64,000 nucleotides of DNA from Billgrantia bachuensis (GCF_011742165.1 NZ_JAAQTO010000013.1:248001-312000); one strand, 5' to 3'. Shown: positions 24,299 through 33,295, counted from the first letter of the stretch. The notes: generated by a model from the letters alone, not told the origin. Program-made: numbers and translations.

Positions 24299-25343
24299 TT
24301 GTTGCGTTCTGGGGCCGGCGAGCGAAATCGGGAATGCGGAAGCGACGGCGATAGGCACTCGGAGCGAGGCCTGTGGTGCGCTTGAACAGACGCCGGAAGA
24401 ACGCCGAATCCTCGTAACCGACCCGCCAGCTGATCTCCTCCACCGAAGCTTCGGAGCGCTCCAGCCGACGCTTGGCATCCTCGATACGCAGGCGCTGCAC
24501 GTAGGCGATCGGCGTCAGGCCGGTGGCGGCGGCGAAACGCCGCTTGAAGGTACGCTCGGCCAGCGTCGAACGCTCGATCATTGCCTCCACCGGGTGGGCG
24601 AGTGCGAAATGCTCATCCAGCCACTGCTGCCCGCGCTGGATCTCGCCATCGCCATGGTCCGTCTTGGCGGCGAACACCAGGTAAGGCGTAAGCCCATCCT
24701 GATGCCACTGCAAGGCGAACAGTCGCGCCACCTCCTGCGCCGTGGTCGCGCCGGCATAGCGCGCGATGAGATAGAGCGCCAGGTCGTGCCAGCTCATCGA
24801 AGCGCCCGAGCTCACCAGTTCCTCTTGCTGGCCGGCAATCACCAGCACGCGCTCCGGGTGCGTCGAAACGGCCGGGTAGCTGGTCATGAACGCTTCCGCA
24901 TAGCCGAAGTGAACCGTCGCCTCCTTGCCGTCGAACAGCCCCGTCTCGGCCAGCAGAAACACACCCGAGCACGCCGAGCAGAGCACGGCGCCGCGTTCAT
25001 GCACGGTGCGCAGCCATTCGACCAGGTGGGGATAGCGGCCCTTCTCCCAGCCCTGAGCCGGGAGCAATACCGAGGGAACGATGACGATGTCGCTACTCTC
25101 GATGCTGTCGATGGAGCGCTGGACATCGATCGGCACGCCGCTGGCCAGCTTCAGCGGTCCCACGGCCTCCCCCACGATCTCGATATGAAACGGGGCAGGG
25201 GCATTTGGTGCCACCAAGCCCATGAGCGCCACGCCGTTCATCACGTCGAAGAGACCGGCAAGCGTTGAGACCACGGCATCGGGCAGCGCCACGAGGCTGA
25301 CGTGCCGGGGGCTCGCCCCAGCAGGGATGGCTGATCCGGTCAT
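24288..25343 (-). CDS. GlxA-type AraC regulator
   Basis: A 351-residue regulator: DJ-1/PfpI-like domain in residues 15-200 with the elbow S-A-C-S-G-V near residue 122, and an AraC DNA-binding domain in residues 245-340 (V-E-E-I-S-W-R-V-G-Y-E-D-S-A-F-F-R-R-L-F). It is divergent from the methyltransferase gene at 25491, which it may regulate. It lies inside the segment bounded by the duplicated cold-shock units; no second copy is left. Effector unknown. Confidence 0.85.
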   Translation of the reverse strand: MTGSAIPAGASPRHVSLVALPDAVVSTLAGLFDVMNGVALMGLVAPNAPAPFHIEIVGEAVGPLKLASGVPIDVQRSIDSIESSDIVIVPSVLLPAQGWEKGRYPHLVEWLRTVHERGAVLCSACSGVFLLAETGLFDGKEATVHFGYAEAFMTSYPAVSTHPERVLVIAGQQEELVSSGASMSWHDLALYLIARYAGATTAQEVARLFALQWHQDGLTPYLVFAAKTDHGDGEIQRGQQWLDEHFALAHPVEAMIERSTLAERTFKRRFAAATGLTPIAYVQRLRIEDAKRRLERSEASVEEISWRVGYEDSAFFRRLFKRTTGLAPSAYRRRFRIPDFARRPQNATRPA

Positions 25344-25490
25344 GGCGCCATGCGCCTCTCAGGTAGGGAGGATTCAGTGTGGCACAAACGGACCGATTGC
25401 GGGCGAATTAGGCTCTTCAGCGAGTAGTGCCGCGCGGCGATGATGAGCGGGACGCTGGACCCCCACACAACAAGACAGGAACCGCACTGG

Positions 25491-26558
25491 ATGAACGCCC
25501 CCGCAATCGATCAGACCAAGCTTGAATCCTTCGTCGCCCAGGCCGTTGGCGACCTCTCCTCGGCCTATGGCGGCGTGATGGTCAGCCTAGGCAGCAAACT
25601 CGGCCTGTACAAGGCCATGGCGGGCGCCGGGCCGATCGGCGCCAAGGAACTCGCCAGCCGCACCGGCTGTGCCGAGCGCTACGTCTCCGAGTGGCTGAAC
25701 GCCCAGGCCGCCGGCGGCTACGTGGGCTACCACGCCGCCAGCGGCACCTACGAGCTATCCCCCGAGCAGGCCATGGTGCTTGCCGATGAAGAGAGTCCCG
25801 TCTTCATCCCCCATGCCTGGCAGGTGCCGGCCTCGATGTGGTTCGACGAGGAGCGCACTCTGGAAGCGTTTCGCACCGGCAAGGGCGTGGCCTGGGGCGA
25901 CCACGACAGTCGCCTGCAGTGCGGTGTGGCGGCGTTCTACCGCAACGGTTATCGTGCCAGCCTGGTACCGGAGTGGCTGCCCGCCCTGGAGGGCGTGGTC
26001 GAACAGCTCGAAGCCGGCATTACCGTGGCCGACGTGGGTTGTGGCCACGGCCACTCGACCGTACTGATGGCCAAGGCGTTCCCCAACTCGCGCTTCCACG
26101 GCTTCGATGTTCACCCAGCCTCGATCGAGGCCGCCAGGCAGAACGCCGCCGCGGCTGGCGTTGCCGATCGCGTGAGCTTCGAACTCACCCAGGCGGTGAC
26201 CTACCCCGACAGGCAGTATGGGCTCATCTGCTTCTTCGACTGCCTGCACGACATGGGCGACCCCATCGCCGCCGCCCGCCACGCCGAACAGGTGCTGGCG
26301 CCCAATGGCACAGTGCTGCTGGTCGAGCCCTACGCCCAGGACAAGGTCGAGAACAACCTCTCGGTCGTCTCGCGCCTGTATTATGCCGCCTCCACCACCA
26401 TCTGCTGCGCCCACGCCATCTCGGAAGGAGGCCACCTCGTGCTCGGCGCCCAGGCCGGCGAAGATCGCCTGGCCGACGTGTTCCGCCAGGCGGGCTTCAC
26501 CCACTTCCGGCGCGCGGCGGAAACGCCGTTCAACCTGATCCTCGAAGCGAGGCGTTAA
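25491..26558 (+). CDS. SAM-dependent methyltransferase with winged-helix N-terminus
   Basis: A 355-residue class I methyltransferase of the Rv2258c-like type. An N-terminal winged helix (residues 35-100, K-E-L-A-S-R-T-G-C-A-E-R-Y-V-S-E-W-L) precedes a Rossmann core with motif I V-A-D-V-G-C-G-H-G-H-S near residue 180, an acidic loop F-D-V-H-P near residue 207, and F-F-D-C-L-H-D-M-G-D-P near residue 250. The substrate is unknown, probably a small molecule. A fragment with about 80% identity to residues 195-225 remains at 27101-27196, showing that a second copy once existed. Confidence 0.85.
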   Translation: MNAPAIDQTKLESFVAQAVGDLSSAYGGVMVSLGSKLGLYKAMAGAGPIGAKELASRTGCAERYVSEWLNAQAAGGYVGYHAASGTYELSPEQAMVLADEESPVFIPHAWQVPASMWFDEERTLEAFRTGKGVAWGDHDSRLQCGVAAFYRNGYRASLVPEWLPALEGVVEQLEAGITVADVGCGHGHSTVLMAKAFPNSRFHGFDVHPASIEAARQNAAAAGVADRVSFELTQAVTYPDRQYGLICFFDCLHDMGDPIAAARHAEQVLAPNGTVLLVEPYAQDKVENNLSVVSRLYYAASTTICCAHAISEGGHLVLGAQAGEDRLADVFRQAGFTHFRRAAETPFNLILEARR

Positions 26559-26630
26559 CTTTACGCGACGAGTCCGCCCGGTCATGCAAACAGCTTGGCG
26601 GGATTAGTTTCAGCAAAACAAAAAAATAAA

Positions 26631-26806
26631 CCCTTTGACCCACGGTGCCCAAGCATGACACCGTGGGTTCAGCTGGTAGCAAGCAGTACGGTTTCAGTAG
26701 CATTCGAATTCTTTCGGCAGCCTGTAATTGAACCTTGTTTTACCCGCGGCACATCTGGGTAAAACCAGGAACATTGCAAGGCGCTAAATGCGCGAAAGGA
26801 TTTATT
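26631..26806 (+). promoter_or_regulatory. long structured leader of cold-shock gene 2
   Basis: Homologous to 23858-24033. The first hairpin (26638-26668) keeps the outer 10 pairs but is imperfect near its tip, whereas the outer stem, the stretch before TTCGGCAGCCTGTAATT, and the segment around CACATCTGGGTAA are conserved. This supports function of the outer stem and the downstream part rather than the loop. Confidence 0.5.
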
Positions 26807-27010
26807 ATGACGACTGGAACAGTCAAGTGGTTCAACGATTCCAAAGGCTTCGGCTTCATCACCCCCGCCGATGGCGGTGACGATGTCTTTGCCCACTTCT
26901 CCGAAATTCAGGCAGAAGGCTTCAAGTCCCTGCAGGAAGGTCAAAACGTCTCCTTCGACGTGACCCAGGGCAAGAAAGGCCTTCAGGCTTCGAACATCCA
27001 ACTCGCCTGA
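26807..27010 (+). CDS. cold-shock protein, copy 2
   Basis: A 67-residue cold-shock domain protein with RNP1 K-G-F-G-F-I and RNP2 D-V-F-A-H-F. It differs from copy 1 only at residues 2, 27, 36, 47 and 65. The start at 26807 follows AAAGGA. The gene, leader and terminator are all duplicated from (or into) copy 1. Having two nearly identical copies may raise dosage or allow different cold kinetics. Confidence 0.95.
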   Translation: MTTGTVKWFNDSKGFGFITPADGGDDVFAHFSEIQAEGFKSLQEGQNVSFDVTQGKKGLQASNIQLA

Positions 27011-27053
27011 CCTAACGGTCACGAGTTTTCGAACCTCCCGGGTTCGACAGCAA

Positions 27054-27071
27054 GGCCCGCCTAGGCGGGCC
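27054..27071 (+). terminator. terminator of cold-shock gene 2
   Basis: GGCCCGC stem of 7 bp with a CTAG loop, followed by TTGTTGCG. It is the counterpart of 24281-24298. Confidence 0.65.
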
Positions 27072-27100
27072 TTGTTGCGTTGGGAGGTTGAGCGAGCCAG

Positions 27101-27196
27101 GCCTTTCCCGATCGCTCCTTCACGGCTTCGATGCCCACGCGGCCTCGATCGACGCGGCCAGGCGCAACGCGGCTGCGGCGGGTGTTGTTAATGACG
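27101..27196 (+). pseudogene. internal fragment of a second methyltransferase gene
   Basis: From 27121 the frame reads H-G-F-D-A-H-A-A-S-I-D-A-A-R-R-N-A-A-A-A-G-V-V, matching residues around 205-227 of the methyltransferase at 25491 in about 19 of 23 positions. Upstream, A-F-P-D-R-S-F matches in a frame shifted by one base. Both ends of the gene are gone. It sits in the same place relative to cold-shock gene 2 as would be expected if the csp-methyltransferase unit had once been duplicated in tandem. The remaining bases to 27357 show no gene. Confidence 0.7.
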
Positions 27197-27357
27197 GTTC
27201 AAGAGGCGTGCATGTGTCGCACAAGCCTTTCCGCGTGACGTGGAGAGAATAGCCCGCTCCCACCGGGGCCGTATCCTTGCAGACAAACTGTCAGTACCTT
27301 CTTGATCTCCCACGGCTGAACGCCTGACCACTACGTATCCCGGCAGGAGCACTTCGG

Positions 27358-28235
27358 ATGTCTTTCTCTTTACATGGCCACGGACGGGGCCTGGTGATGG
27401 CGGCTGCCGGTGTCACTGTTCTGAGCTTCGACAGCTTGCTGGTCCGCCTGGCGGCAACGGATGGTTGGAACATCATCTTCTGGCGGGGTGCCTTGATGGG
27501 ACTATCGCTTAGTCTGCTATGCCTCGACGGGCGCCGGTTGGCGACGCTGCGCGGCCATCTTGGCGTATCACTGTTCTCCGCGCTACTGTTGGGCATCACC
27601 TCCAGTCTGTTTGTCCTGGCTGTCATGAACACCAAGGTAGCGAATGTGGTGGTCATCCTAAGTGCCGCTCCCCTGTTTGCTGCCCTGTTTACGCATTTCT
27701 TTTTGCATGATCCCGTGGCCGTGCGAACCTGGGTGGCGATAATTTCGGCCATGGCCGGCATGCTGATCGTCTTCTCTGCCTCGCTGACCAGCGACGGCCT
27801 TGTCGGCGATGTCTACGCGGTGATCGCAGCGGCCGCCGTCGGTGGTAACCTCACGCTCCTGCGCCGTCACCCCAACTTGGACAGAATACCCCTCATCGCC
27901 ATTGGAGGTGGGTTATCGGCATTCATTGCCTGGCCGATGGCAACGCCGCTGGCCCTCACGACACAAAGCTATGGCATATTGGCCCTGATGGGCCTACTGC
28001 AGATGCCATTGGCCACCGCACTGATCAATAATGCGACCCGTCATCTGCCGTCGGCAGAAGTTGCCCTGTGTTTGGCACCCTGTGGGTTTGGTGGTGGTTG
28101 GGTGAGCAACCGCCTCAGGCGACCCTGCTCGGCGGTTTTGTGATCCTGTTGACGCTCTTCCTCAATGCCTGGTCAGGCCTGCGTGAATCCAACCGCCGAA
28201 TGGTTCGGCCCCTTGGCGGGAACCTCCACCTATAG
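27358..28235 (+). pseudogene. EamA/DMT-family transporter, frameshifted near the C-terminus
   Basis: The first 240 codons encode eight or nine membrane helices of an EamA drug/metabolite transporter. After V-A-L at about 28068 the frame goes wrong and stops at 28143. From about 28073 another frame resumes the expected final helix and tail: T-L-W-V-W-W-W-L-G-E-Q-P-P-Q-A-T-L-L-G-G, then F-V-I-L-L-T-L-F-L-N-A-W, ending at 28235. By comparison with the family, about six residues are also missing at the join, so a deletion of about 19 bases is more likely than a sequencing slip. The product would lose its last helix pair. Confidence 0.7.
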
Positions 28236-28260
28236 CGGTCAACTCGACCCTCAGAGGTAA

Positions 28261-29631
28261 CTAGGGATCATTGGCAACCTCACTTCCCTCCCCATTCGAC
28301 AGCCGGAACCTTAGCCCCGGTTCGGCCTGCTCGGCCGTGAGGCGCCAGCCATGCGCCAGTGCAATCTCCTGGCAGATAGCCAGGCCCAGCCCCGCTCCGA
28401 GGTCTCGCCGATGCGCAGCGCGCCAGAAGCGTTCGAACAGCAGGGGCAGCTGCTCTGCCTCGACGCCGGGGCCTCTGTCCCGCACGGTCACCGTATCGCC
28501 CTGGATCTCCACACTGACGCAGCTCTGGGCGGGGGCATGCTGGATGGCGTTCTCCAACAGGTTCTTGAGCAAGGTGAAGCAGGCTGCACGGTCCGCTTTC
28601 CACTCCACGTCGCCGACGGCACGCACCGCCAAGTGAACGTCGGCGGTTTCCGCCATGCGATGCAAGTAGGAAGCGGCATCGTGGGCGATTTCCTGCATCC
28701 CGACGGTGGTGAAATGGTAGTTATGCGCCTCGCTGGCTTCCGCCAGGAGCAGTAGCTGCTGCACCTGGCGGGTCATGTATTCGACGTCGCTCAATAGCGA
28801 GTCGCGGTCGTTCCTGCCCTCTGCTTTCAACTCGATCTGAGCGCGGATCAACGCCAGCGGTGTCTTCAACTCGTGTGCTGCGTTGCCGAGAAACTCCTGC
28901 TGCACACGGTAGCCTCGTTCGAGGCGCTCCAACGCCCGATTGAAGCTGTCGACGAGAGGGGCGATCTCCGTGGGCACCGCTTCCGTCTTCAGCCGGGCAT
29001 CAATGGAGCGCGGCGAGATGGTCGCGGCGGATTCCGATAAGTCTCGCAGCGGCTTGAGGGTATAGCGCAAGGTGATATAGGCACACAAGCCGAAGGCGAC
29101 GAACAGGACAGCGCCGAATACCGTGACGCCGGCGACCACCTGCGGCCAGGCAACGGTATAGACGACATCCATGAACCTCGCACTGACGGCGAATTGCAGA
29201 TACCACCTTCGCCCATCGTAAACGAGGGGCTCGGTGGCGCCGTAGAAAGTGTTTCCCCCATGCTCGAAAGTGAAGTTTCCGCGCGCCAAGCGAAGCAGAT
29301 CGCCATCGGAAGGCCAAAATGCCTCTCCGGCACTCGAGAAGACGACCGTGTTTCCAGCTTCATCCAGGATCCGATAGGCCGTCTCGCGCTGAGGGCCCTC
29401 GTATAGCCAAGCGCGGTCGTCCATGCTCGAGTCGAACCCGACGGGTCTGCCACTGCTGTCGAATTCGATATTGTCCGCCATCCCCTCCGCGGCGTCGGCC
29501 AGATCCATCCGGGCCAGCATGTTGCTCTGGATCACCACTACTGCAGCGATCACCAGCAGCACGATGCTGAGCACCATCCCCGCCACGTAGGCCAGCAGCA
29601 CCTTCAGGCTAATGCTATTCAGCGGGAGCAT
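28261..29631 (-). CDS. sensor histidine kinase (PmrB/QseC-like)
   Basis: A 456-residue membrane kinase. Two transmembrane helices (about residues 10-35 and 160-185) bracket a periplasmic sensor of about 125 residues. HAMP region, then H-box H-E-L-K-T-P-L-A-L near residue 250, N-box L-L-E-N-A-I-Q-H, G1 D-R-G-P-G-V and G2 G-A-G-L-G-L-A-I follow. The start at 29631 overlaps the response-regulator gene by 17 bases, giving tight coupling. It is the last gene of mipA-regulator-kinase. The short sensor and the neighbouring lipid-modification genes suggest sensing of cationic peptides or metals, which is inference. Confidence 0.88.
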   Translation of the reverse strand: MLPLNSISLKVLLAYVAGMVLSIVLLVIAAVVVIQSNMLARMDLADAAEGMADNIEFDSSGRPVGFDSSMDDRAWLYEGPQRETAYRILDEAGNTVVFSSAGEAFWPSDGDLLRLARGNFTFEHGGNTFYGATEPLVYDGRRWYLQFAVSARFMDVVYTVAWPQVVAGVTVFGAVLFVAFGLCAYITLRYTLKPLRDLSESAATISPRSIDARLKTEAVPTEIAPLVDSFNRALERLERGYRVQQEFLGNAAHELKTPLALIRAQIELKAEGRNDRDSLLSDVEYMTRQVQQLLLLAEASEAHNYHFTTVGMQEIAHDAASYLHRMAETADVHLAVRAVGDVEWKADRAACFTLLKNLLENAIQHAPAQSCVSVEIQGDTVTVRDRGPGVEAEQLPLLFERFWRAAHRRDLGAGLGLAICQEIALAHGWRLTAEQAEPGLRFRLSNGEGSEVANDP

Positions 29632-30301
29632 TTTCACGCAGCGCATACCCCAGCCCCCTGATGTTGACGATGCGCTGCCGTGAACCGATGGCGAGCAGCT
29701 TGCGACGTAGACGGTGCAGGGCCACATCCAGGGCGTTCGGCGTGACCGCGTCGCTCAGCCCCCAGGCCGCCGCCTCCAGCGCGCTGCGACGCACCACCTC
29801 CTCGTGCTTGTGTAAGAGCAGCTGCATGATATGCAGCTCCGCGGGGGCGAGGGTGATGCTTTCGTCTCCCCTGCATAGAACACCGGCTTCGGGGCGCAGC
29901 GTCAGGTCGCCGTGGCTGGGATCGATCGGGTGAAACTCCACTGGGCGGCGCAGCAGCGCGCGGACGCGTGCCACCATCTCGTCCATGGCAAACGGCTTGG
30001 GCAGGTAGTCATCGGCCCCGGCTTCGAGACCCTGTACCCGATCATGCAGCGCATCGCGCGCCGTCAACACCAGGCAAGGCACGCCGAGGCCGACGCGGCG
30101 CATCTTCTGCAGCAGGATGAGGCCATCCCCGTCCGGCAACCCCCGGTCGAGAACCAATGCCTGGTAGGGCATCTGCTGGACGGCGGCCCATGCGGCATCG
30201 ATGCGCTCGGCCACATCGACGGCGATGCCAGCGGTTTCCAGCCCCTTGCACATTAGCCGGGCCAGCCGATCATGGTCCTCGACCAGGAGTATTCGACTCA
30301 T
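29615..30301 (-). CDS. OmpR/PmrA-type response regulator
   Basis: A 228-residue regulator. The receiver domain shows the acidic pair E-D-H at residues 8-10, phospho-acceptor Asp51 in L-V-L-D-R-G-L-P-D, Thr in V-L-T-A-R-D and Lys in L-P-K-P-F. The winged-helix effector domain covers residues 130-222. The start overlaps the mipA stop (ATGA). This class binds direct repeats with 10-11 bp spacing, and CTTAC pairs with that spacing occur upstream of mipA/efflux, upstream of the second efflux copy and upstream of the YejM-like gene; I infer these are its sites. Confidence 0.88.
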   Translation of the reverse strand: MSRILLVEDHDRLARLMCKGLETAGIAVDVAERIDAAWAAVQQMPYQALVLDRGLPDGDGLILLQKMRRVGLGVPCLVLTARDALHDRVQGLEAGADDYLPKPFAMDEMVARVRALLRRPVEFHPIDPSHGDLTLRPEAGVLCRGDESITLAPAELHIMQLLLHKHEEVVRRSALEAAAWGLSDAVTPNALDVALHRLRRKLLAIGSRQRIVNIRGLGYALRENAPAE

Positions 30302-31125
30302 CAGAAGCGGTAGAGATAGCCAAGGTACACGCTATTAGTGGTCGAGCGATCCACCAGCGGACTGTCCTTGATCTCATCCGCCAGGCGCGTCACTTCGACG
30401 CCCATGAGCACCGAGTGGTGCTTATCGAACATGTAGACGCCACGTACTCCTGCCTCGATGTTAGTAGCGGACTCCCCGGCATAGGCAGGCCGATCGAAGC
30501 GAACCTCATCGTCGCGAACGCCGAAATAGTAATCGATTGTCTTAGCGTCCTGCCAGCTCGCGCCCACGTGCGGCGTAAGCAGGAAATGCTCTCCGAAGTC
30601 CCAGGTTCTCTCCAGGACGACATTGATGAGTTGGCCCTTGCTGTTGCCCGACACGTCAGCAAGCCATTCGGCGCCGACATCAACGAAATCGCTGCTCCAC
30701 TCCATCTTGGCACCCGCCCAGAAGCCACCTTTGCGCTCGCTCATGCCATCGAGGATATCAGCGTCGCCTTCTTCATAGCCGCTGCCGTCATACTGGACGA
30801 CGATACCAAAGTCGAGCTCTTGAGAATCGCTGATATCGAGGCTCGGCAGCTTGAATTCGATCTCCGGGCCAAAGAGATGAATGTACCGGTTCTCAACCTC
30901 AAGCAGCGGCAGGGGCTGGTTGTCCCGACCGATATCGGCGTAGGGCTCCTGCTCGCTCATTACGCCGAGCCCCAGCCCCCAGGTCGTGGTGGACGACTCG
31001 GGGTCGTTCGGCTCTTGGGCCAGGGCCGTCGCCGAGGTGCAGAGACCAACGGCGAGCACGGAGACGGCCGCCATACGTGAGACAGAGGCGGAGGAGATCG
31101 AGTCAAGCGGGGATATTAGAGACAT
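30301..31125 (-). CDS. MipA/OmpV family outer-membrane protein
   Basis: A 274-residue outer-membrane beta-barrel with signal peptide (cleavage after A-L-A, about residue 36) and a final C-terminal aromatic (Y-L-Y-R-F) as required for Bam insertion. MipA/OmpV family features are the early G-L-G-L-G-V-M-S-E and the later G-A-S-W-Q-D-A-K-T-I-D-Y-Y-F-G-V. In Pseudomonas-type systems MipA homologues cooperate with two-component sensors of polymyxins. It heads the operon with the regulator and kinase and is divergent from the efflux operon. An alternative start at 31074 would shorten the signal peptide. Confidence 0.85.
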   Translation of the reverse strand: MSLISPLDSISSASVSRMAAVSVLAVGLCTSATALAQEPNDPESSTTTWGLGLGVMSEQEPYADIGRDNQPLPLLEVENRYIHLFGPEIEFKLPSLDISDSQELDFGIVVQYDGSGYEEGDADILDGMSERKGGFWAGAKMEWSSDFVDVGAEWLADVSGNSKGQLINVVLERTWDFGEHFLLTPHVGASWQDAKTIDYYFGVRDDEVRFDRPAYAGESATNIEAGVRGVYMFDKHHSVLMGVEVTRLADEIKDSPLVDRSTTNSVYLGYLYRF

Positions 31126-31154
31126 GAGCGTTTTCTCGTGAGTTGTTAAAAGAA

Positions 31155-31266
31155 GCCCACTTTCGCAGCCGCCTACTTACGGAAAACTTACCGAAACACC
31201 CAATCGATCCAAAGCAGCCAGTAAGTCTTCTGAAAGACGCATTACGGGAAAGTCTCGTCCCATGAG
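31155..31266. promoter_or_regulatory. shared regulatory element, copy R1 (mipA / efflux divergent promoter)
   Basis: CTTAC half-sites at 31176 and 31187 are spaced 11 bp, in the style of PmrA/OmpR sites, 50 bases from the mipA start. Thirty bases on is GTAAGTCTTCTGAAAGACGC (31221-31240), which contains an inverted repeat GTCTT/AAGAC and ends 39 bases before the efflux ATG at 31280. Copies R2 (35878-35972) and R3 (42207-42300) keep both parts and the spacing. Confidence 0.7.
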
Positions 31267-31279
31267 ACGAGGACACCGC

Positions 31280-32785
31280 ATGTTCCCAGCCACCGATGTC
31301 ATTCCCGTTGACTCCATGCCCTGCCAACGAGGTGTGGCAGACATCAGGACGCTCCCCGGCCACAAGCCGCGGTTGCTTGCGACCTGGCTCGTCATTGCCA
31401 CCGCCGCGCTGCTCGCCGGCTGTGCATCGACTCAACCCGCAACCATGCCCGGCAGCGCCGCAGCGCCCGTTGCCGCGCAATGGCACGCTCCGTTGCCCCA
31501 TGGCGGTCAGTTGGGGGACCTGAGCCGCTGGTGGGCGCAATTCGACGATCCCTTGATGCTGCGCCTCATCGAGGCCGGTCAGCAGGTCAGCCCGACAGTG
31601 GCGCAGGCAGCCGCCCGCATCGCCGATGCCCAGGCCGCACGCGTGGCGCAGAGCGCCGCTCTGCTGCCCTCGCTGGACGCCAGCGTGAGCGCGAGCCGGG
31701 GACGACCGGACCTGGACACGCCGGTCGGCACCGAAACCTCGGCAAGCTTGCAGCTCGGCTGGGAGCTGGACCTGTTCGGCGCAGGCCGTGCCGCCGCTGA
31801 CGCCGCACGTGCCCGGCTCGAATCCAGCCAGGCCGGTTGGCATGACGCCCGAGTTTCGGTCGCTGCCGAAATTGCTACGACATACGTCGAGCTGCGTGCC
31901 TGTGAGGCCTTGGTCCGACAGGCCGAAATCGATACCCAATCGCGAGTGCAGACGGCGCAGGTCACTCGCCTGGCTGCGGACAAGGGCTTCCGCCCCCCGG
32001 CAGAGGCGGAACTGGCGAATGCCAGCGCAGCCCAAGGCAACGTAACGCTGATTCAGCAGCGAACGCAATGCGAACTTCTTATCAAGGCCCTGACTGCCCT
32101 TGCGTCGCAGGACGAGGCACCGCTGCGGCGCGAACTCGCCACCACAACCGGCCGGCTGCCACAGCCGGCCAAACTCACCGTCACGGCAATGCCGGCCGAG
32201 GTGCTGGCGCAGCGCCCCGATATCATCGCGGCGGCGAATGACGTGCTGGCCGCGAGCGCCGATTCGGATCAGGCGCGTGCGCAGCGCTGGCCCCGAATTA
32301 CGCTGGCCGGAAGCATCGGCACGACACGCATCGCCAGCGGGGGCATCAGCACCAATGGCAGCGTGTGGAGCATCGGGCCAGTGACGGTAACGCTACCGCT
32401 GTTCGACGGCGGGACGCGACGTGCCAATGCGGAAGCGGCCCGCGCCCGCTACGAGGCCGCCACCACCGTTTATGCCGCCCGCCTGCGTGAAGCGATCCGC
32501 GATGTCGAGGAAGCCCTCGTCACACTGGACAGCACGGCGAAACGCAGCGAGGACGCGGCCATCGCCGCCGAGGGATTCGAACGCTCCTACCAAGCCATCG
32601 AAGCCAGCTACCACGCCGGTACCGCCAGCCTGTTCGAGCTCGAGGATGCACGCCGCAGCATGGTTGCCGCCCAGAGTGCGGTGATCGGACTGCAGCGTGA
32701 GCGAATCGCCGCCTGGATCCGACTGTACCGCGCGCTAGGCGGCGACTGGCCCACTACCGGACACAAGGAACACGAAGATGAATAA
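31280..32785 (+). CDS. RND efflux outer-membrane factor (NodT/OprM family) lipoprotein
   Basis: A 501-residue TolC-type channel lipoprotein. The signal sequence ends in L-L-A-G-C near residue 48, and the two outer-membrane factor repeats (residues about 75-275 and 285-490) include the typical Q-R-P-D-I-I and V-T-L-P-L-F-D-G-G-T-R-R. GAGGA 6 bases before the ATG at 31280 decides the start; ATG 31262 is possible. Its natural partners, the fusion protein and pump, are 3.3 kb downstream at 36115-40298. The sequence right after this gene is a truncated copy of the fusion-protein start. A 50-codon remnant of a second outer-membrane factor precedes the real fusion gene. Confidence 0.88.
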   Translation: MFPATDVIPVDSMPCQRGVADIRTLPGHKPRLLATWLVIATAALLAGCASTQPATMPGSAAAPVAAQWHAPLPHGGQLGDLSRWWAQFDDPLMLRLIEAGQQVSPTVAQAAARIADAQAARVAQSAALLPSLDASVSASRGRPDLDTPVGTETSASLQLGWELDLFGAGRAAADAARARLESSQAGWHDARVSVAAEIATTYVELRACEALVRQAEIDTQSRVQTAQVTRLAADKGFRPPAEAELANASAAQGNVTLIQQRTQCELLIKALTALASQDEAPLRRELATTTGRLPQPAKLTVTAMPAEVLAQRPDIIAAANDVLAASADSDQARAQRWPRITLAGSIGTTRIASGGISTNGSVWSIGPVTVTLPLFDGGTRRANAEAARARYEAATTVYAARLREAIRDVEEALVTLDSTAKRSEDAAIAAEGFERSYQAIEASYHAGTASLFELEDARRSMVAAQSAVIGLQRERIAAWIRLYRALGGDWPTTGHKEHEDE

Positions 32786-32864
32786 GCCTCGTTCGTTCAC
32801 TGCCGCAGCGGTCATGGCGCTGGGCTTTGCCGCAGCGATCACATGGGTATGCAAGCCTCAGTAA
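32778..32864 (+). pseudogene. truncated 5' end of a membrane-fusion protein gene
   Basis: The 28-codon frame M-N-K-P-R-S-F-T-A-A-A-V-M-A-L-G-F-A-A-A-I is nearly identical to the start of the fusion protein at 36115, including the 8-base overlap with the preceding gene. One base is missing near 32848 and identity ends at about 32860, where lower-GC sequence begins. This marks the left junction of the inserted glycosyl-transfer cassette. Confidence 0.85.
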
Positions 32865-32890
32865 TTAGGCAGATATCACTGGATAGCAAC

Positions 32891-33295
32891 GTGTCCATTT
32901 TCTTTAGCAGTCGAAAAGTTCCCGCTCAAGTTCAGGGATTTAGTGCCGCCGGAGGCCTTGCCACACTGTTTCACTGGCTGGTGCTGGCAGGTCTGGTGAG
33001 CATAGGGCTGGGGCCAACGCTCTCTACTGCAACGGGCAGTCTGGCTGGCGCCCTGATGAACTATAGGCTCCAGCGCAGGCTGGCATTCAGGAGGGCTGGC
33101 CCTCACGGGTTCACGATATGGCGCTACACCGCTTCCTGCCTTTTTGCCTGGTTTTGCAACCTCGCCTTGTTTTACCTGCTCCACACCATCCTGGCCTCTC
33201 CCGTACTGTTTTCACAGGTTGTCACTACAGGCGTGGTCGCTGCACTGAACTACTTAATTTATAAGAGGCTGGTGTTCCATGAGCCAACAGTTTGA
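32891..33295 (+). CDS. GtrA-like membrane protein
   Basis: A 134-residue protein with four membrane helices (about residues 18-38, 45-60, 80-100 and 108-128) matching GtrA (PF04138): F-S-A-A-G-G-L-A-T-L-F-H-W near the N-terminus and A-L-N-Y-L-I-Y-K-R-L-V-F at the end. GtrA proteins are thought to flip undecaprenyl-phosphate-linked sugars across the inner membrane. A GTG at 32891 is preferred; ATGs at 32843 and 32849 lie in the fusion-protein remnant and lack a ribosome-binding site. It overlaps the glycosyltransferase gene by 17 bases. Base composition is lower in GC than the flanking efflux genes. Confidence 0.75.
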   Translation: MSIFFSSRKVPAQVQGFSAAGGLATLFHWLVLAGLVSIGLGPTLSTATGSLAGALMNYRLQRRLAFRRAGPHGFTIWRYTASCLFAWFCNLALFYLLHTILASPVLFSQVVTTGVVAALNYLIYKRLVFHEPTV

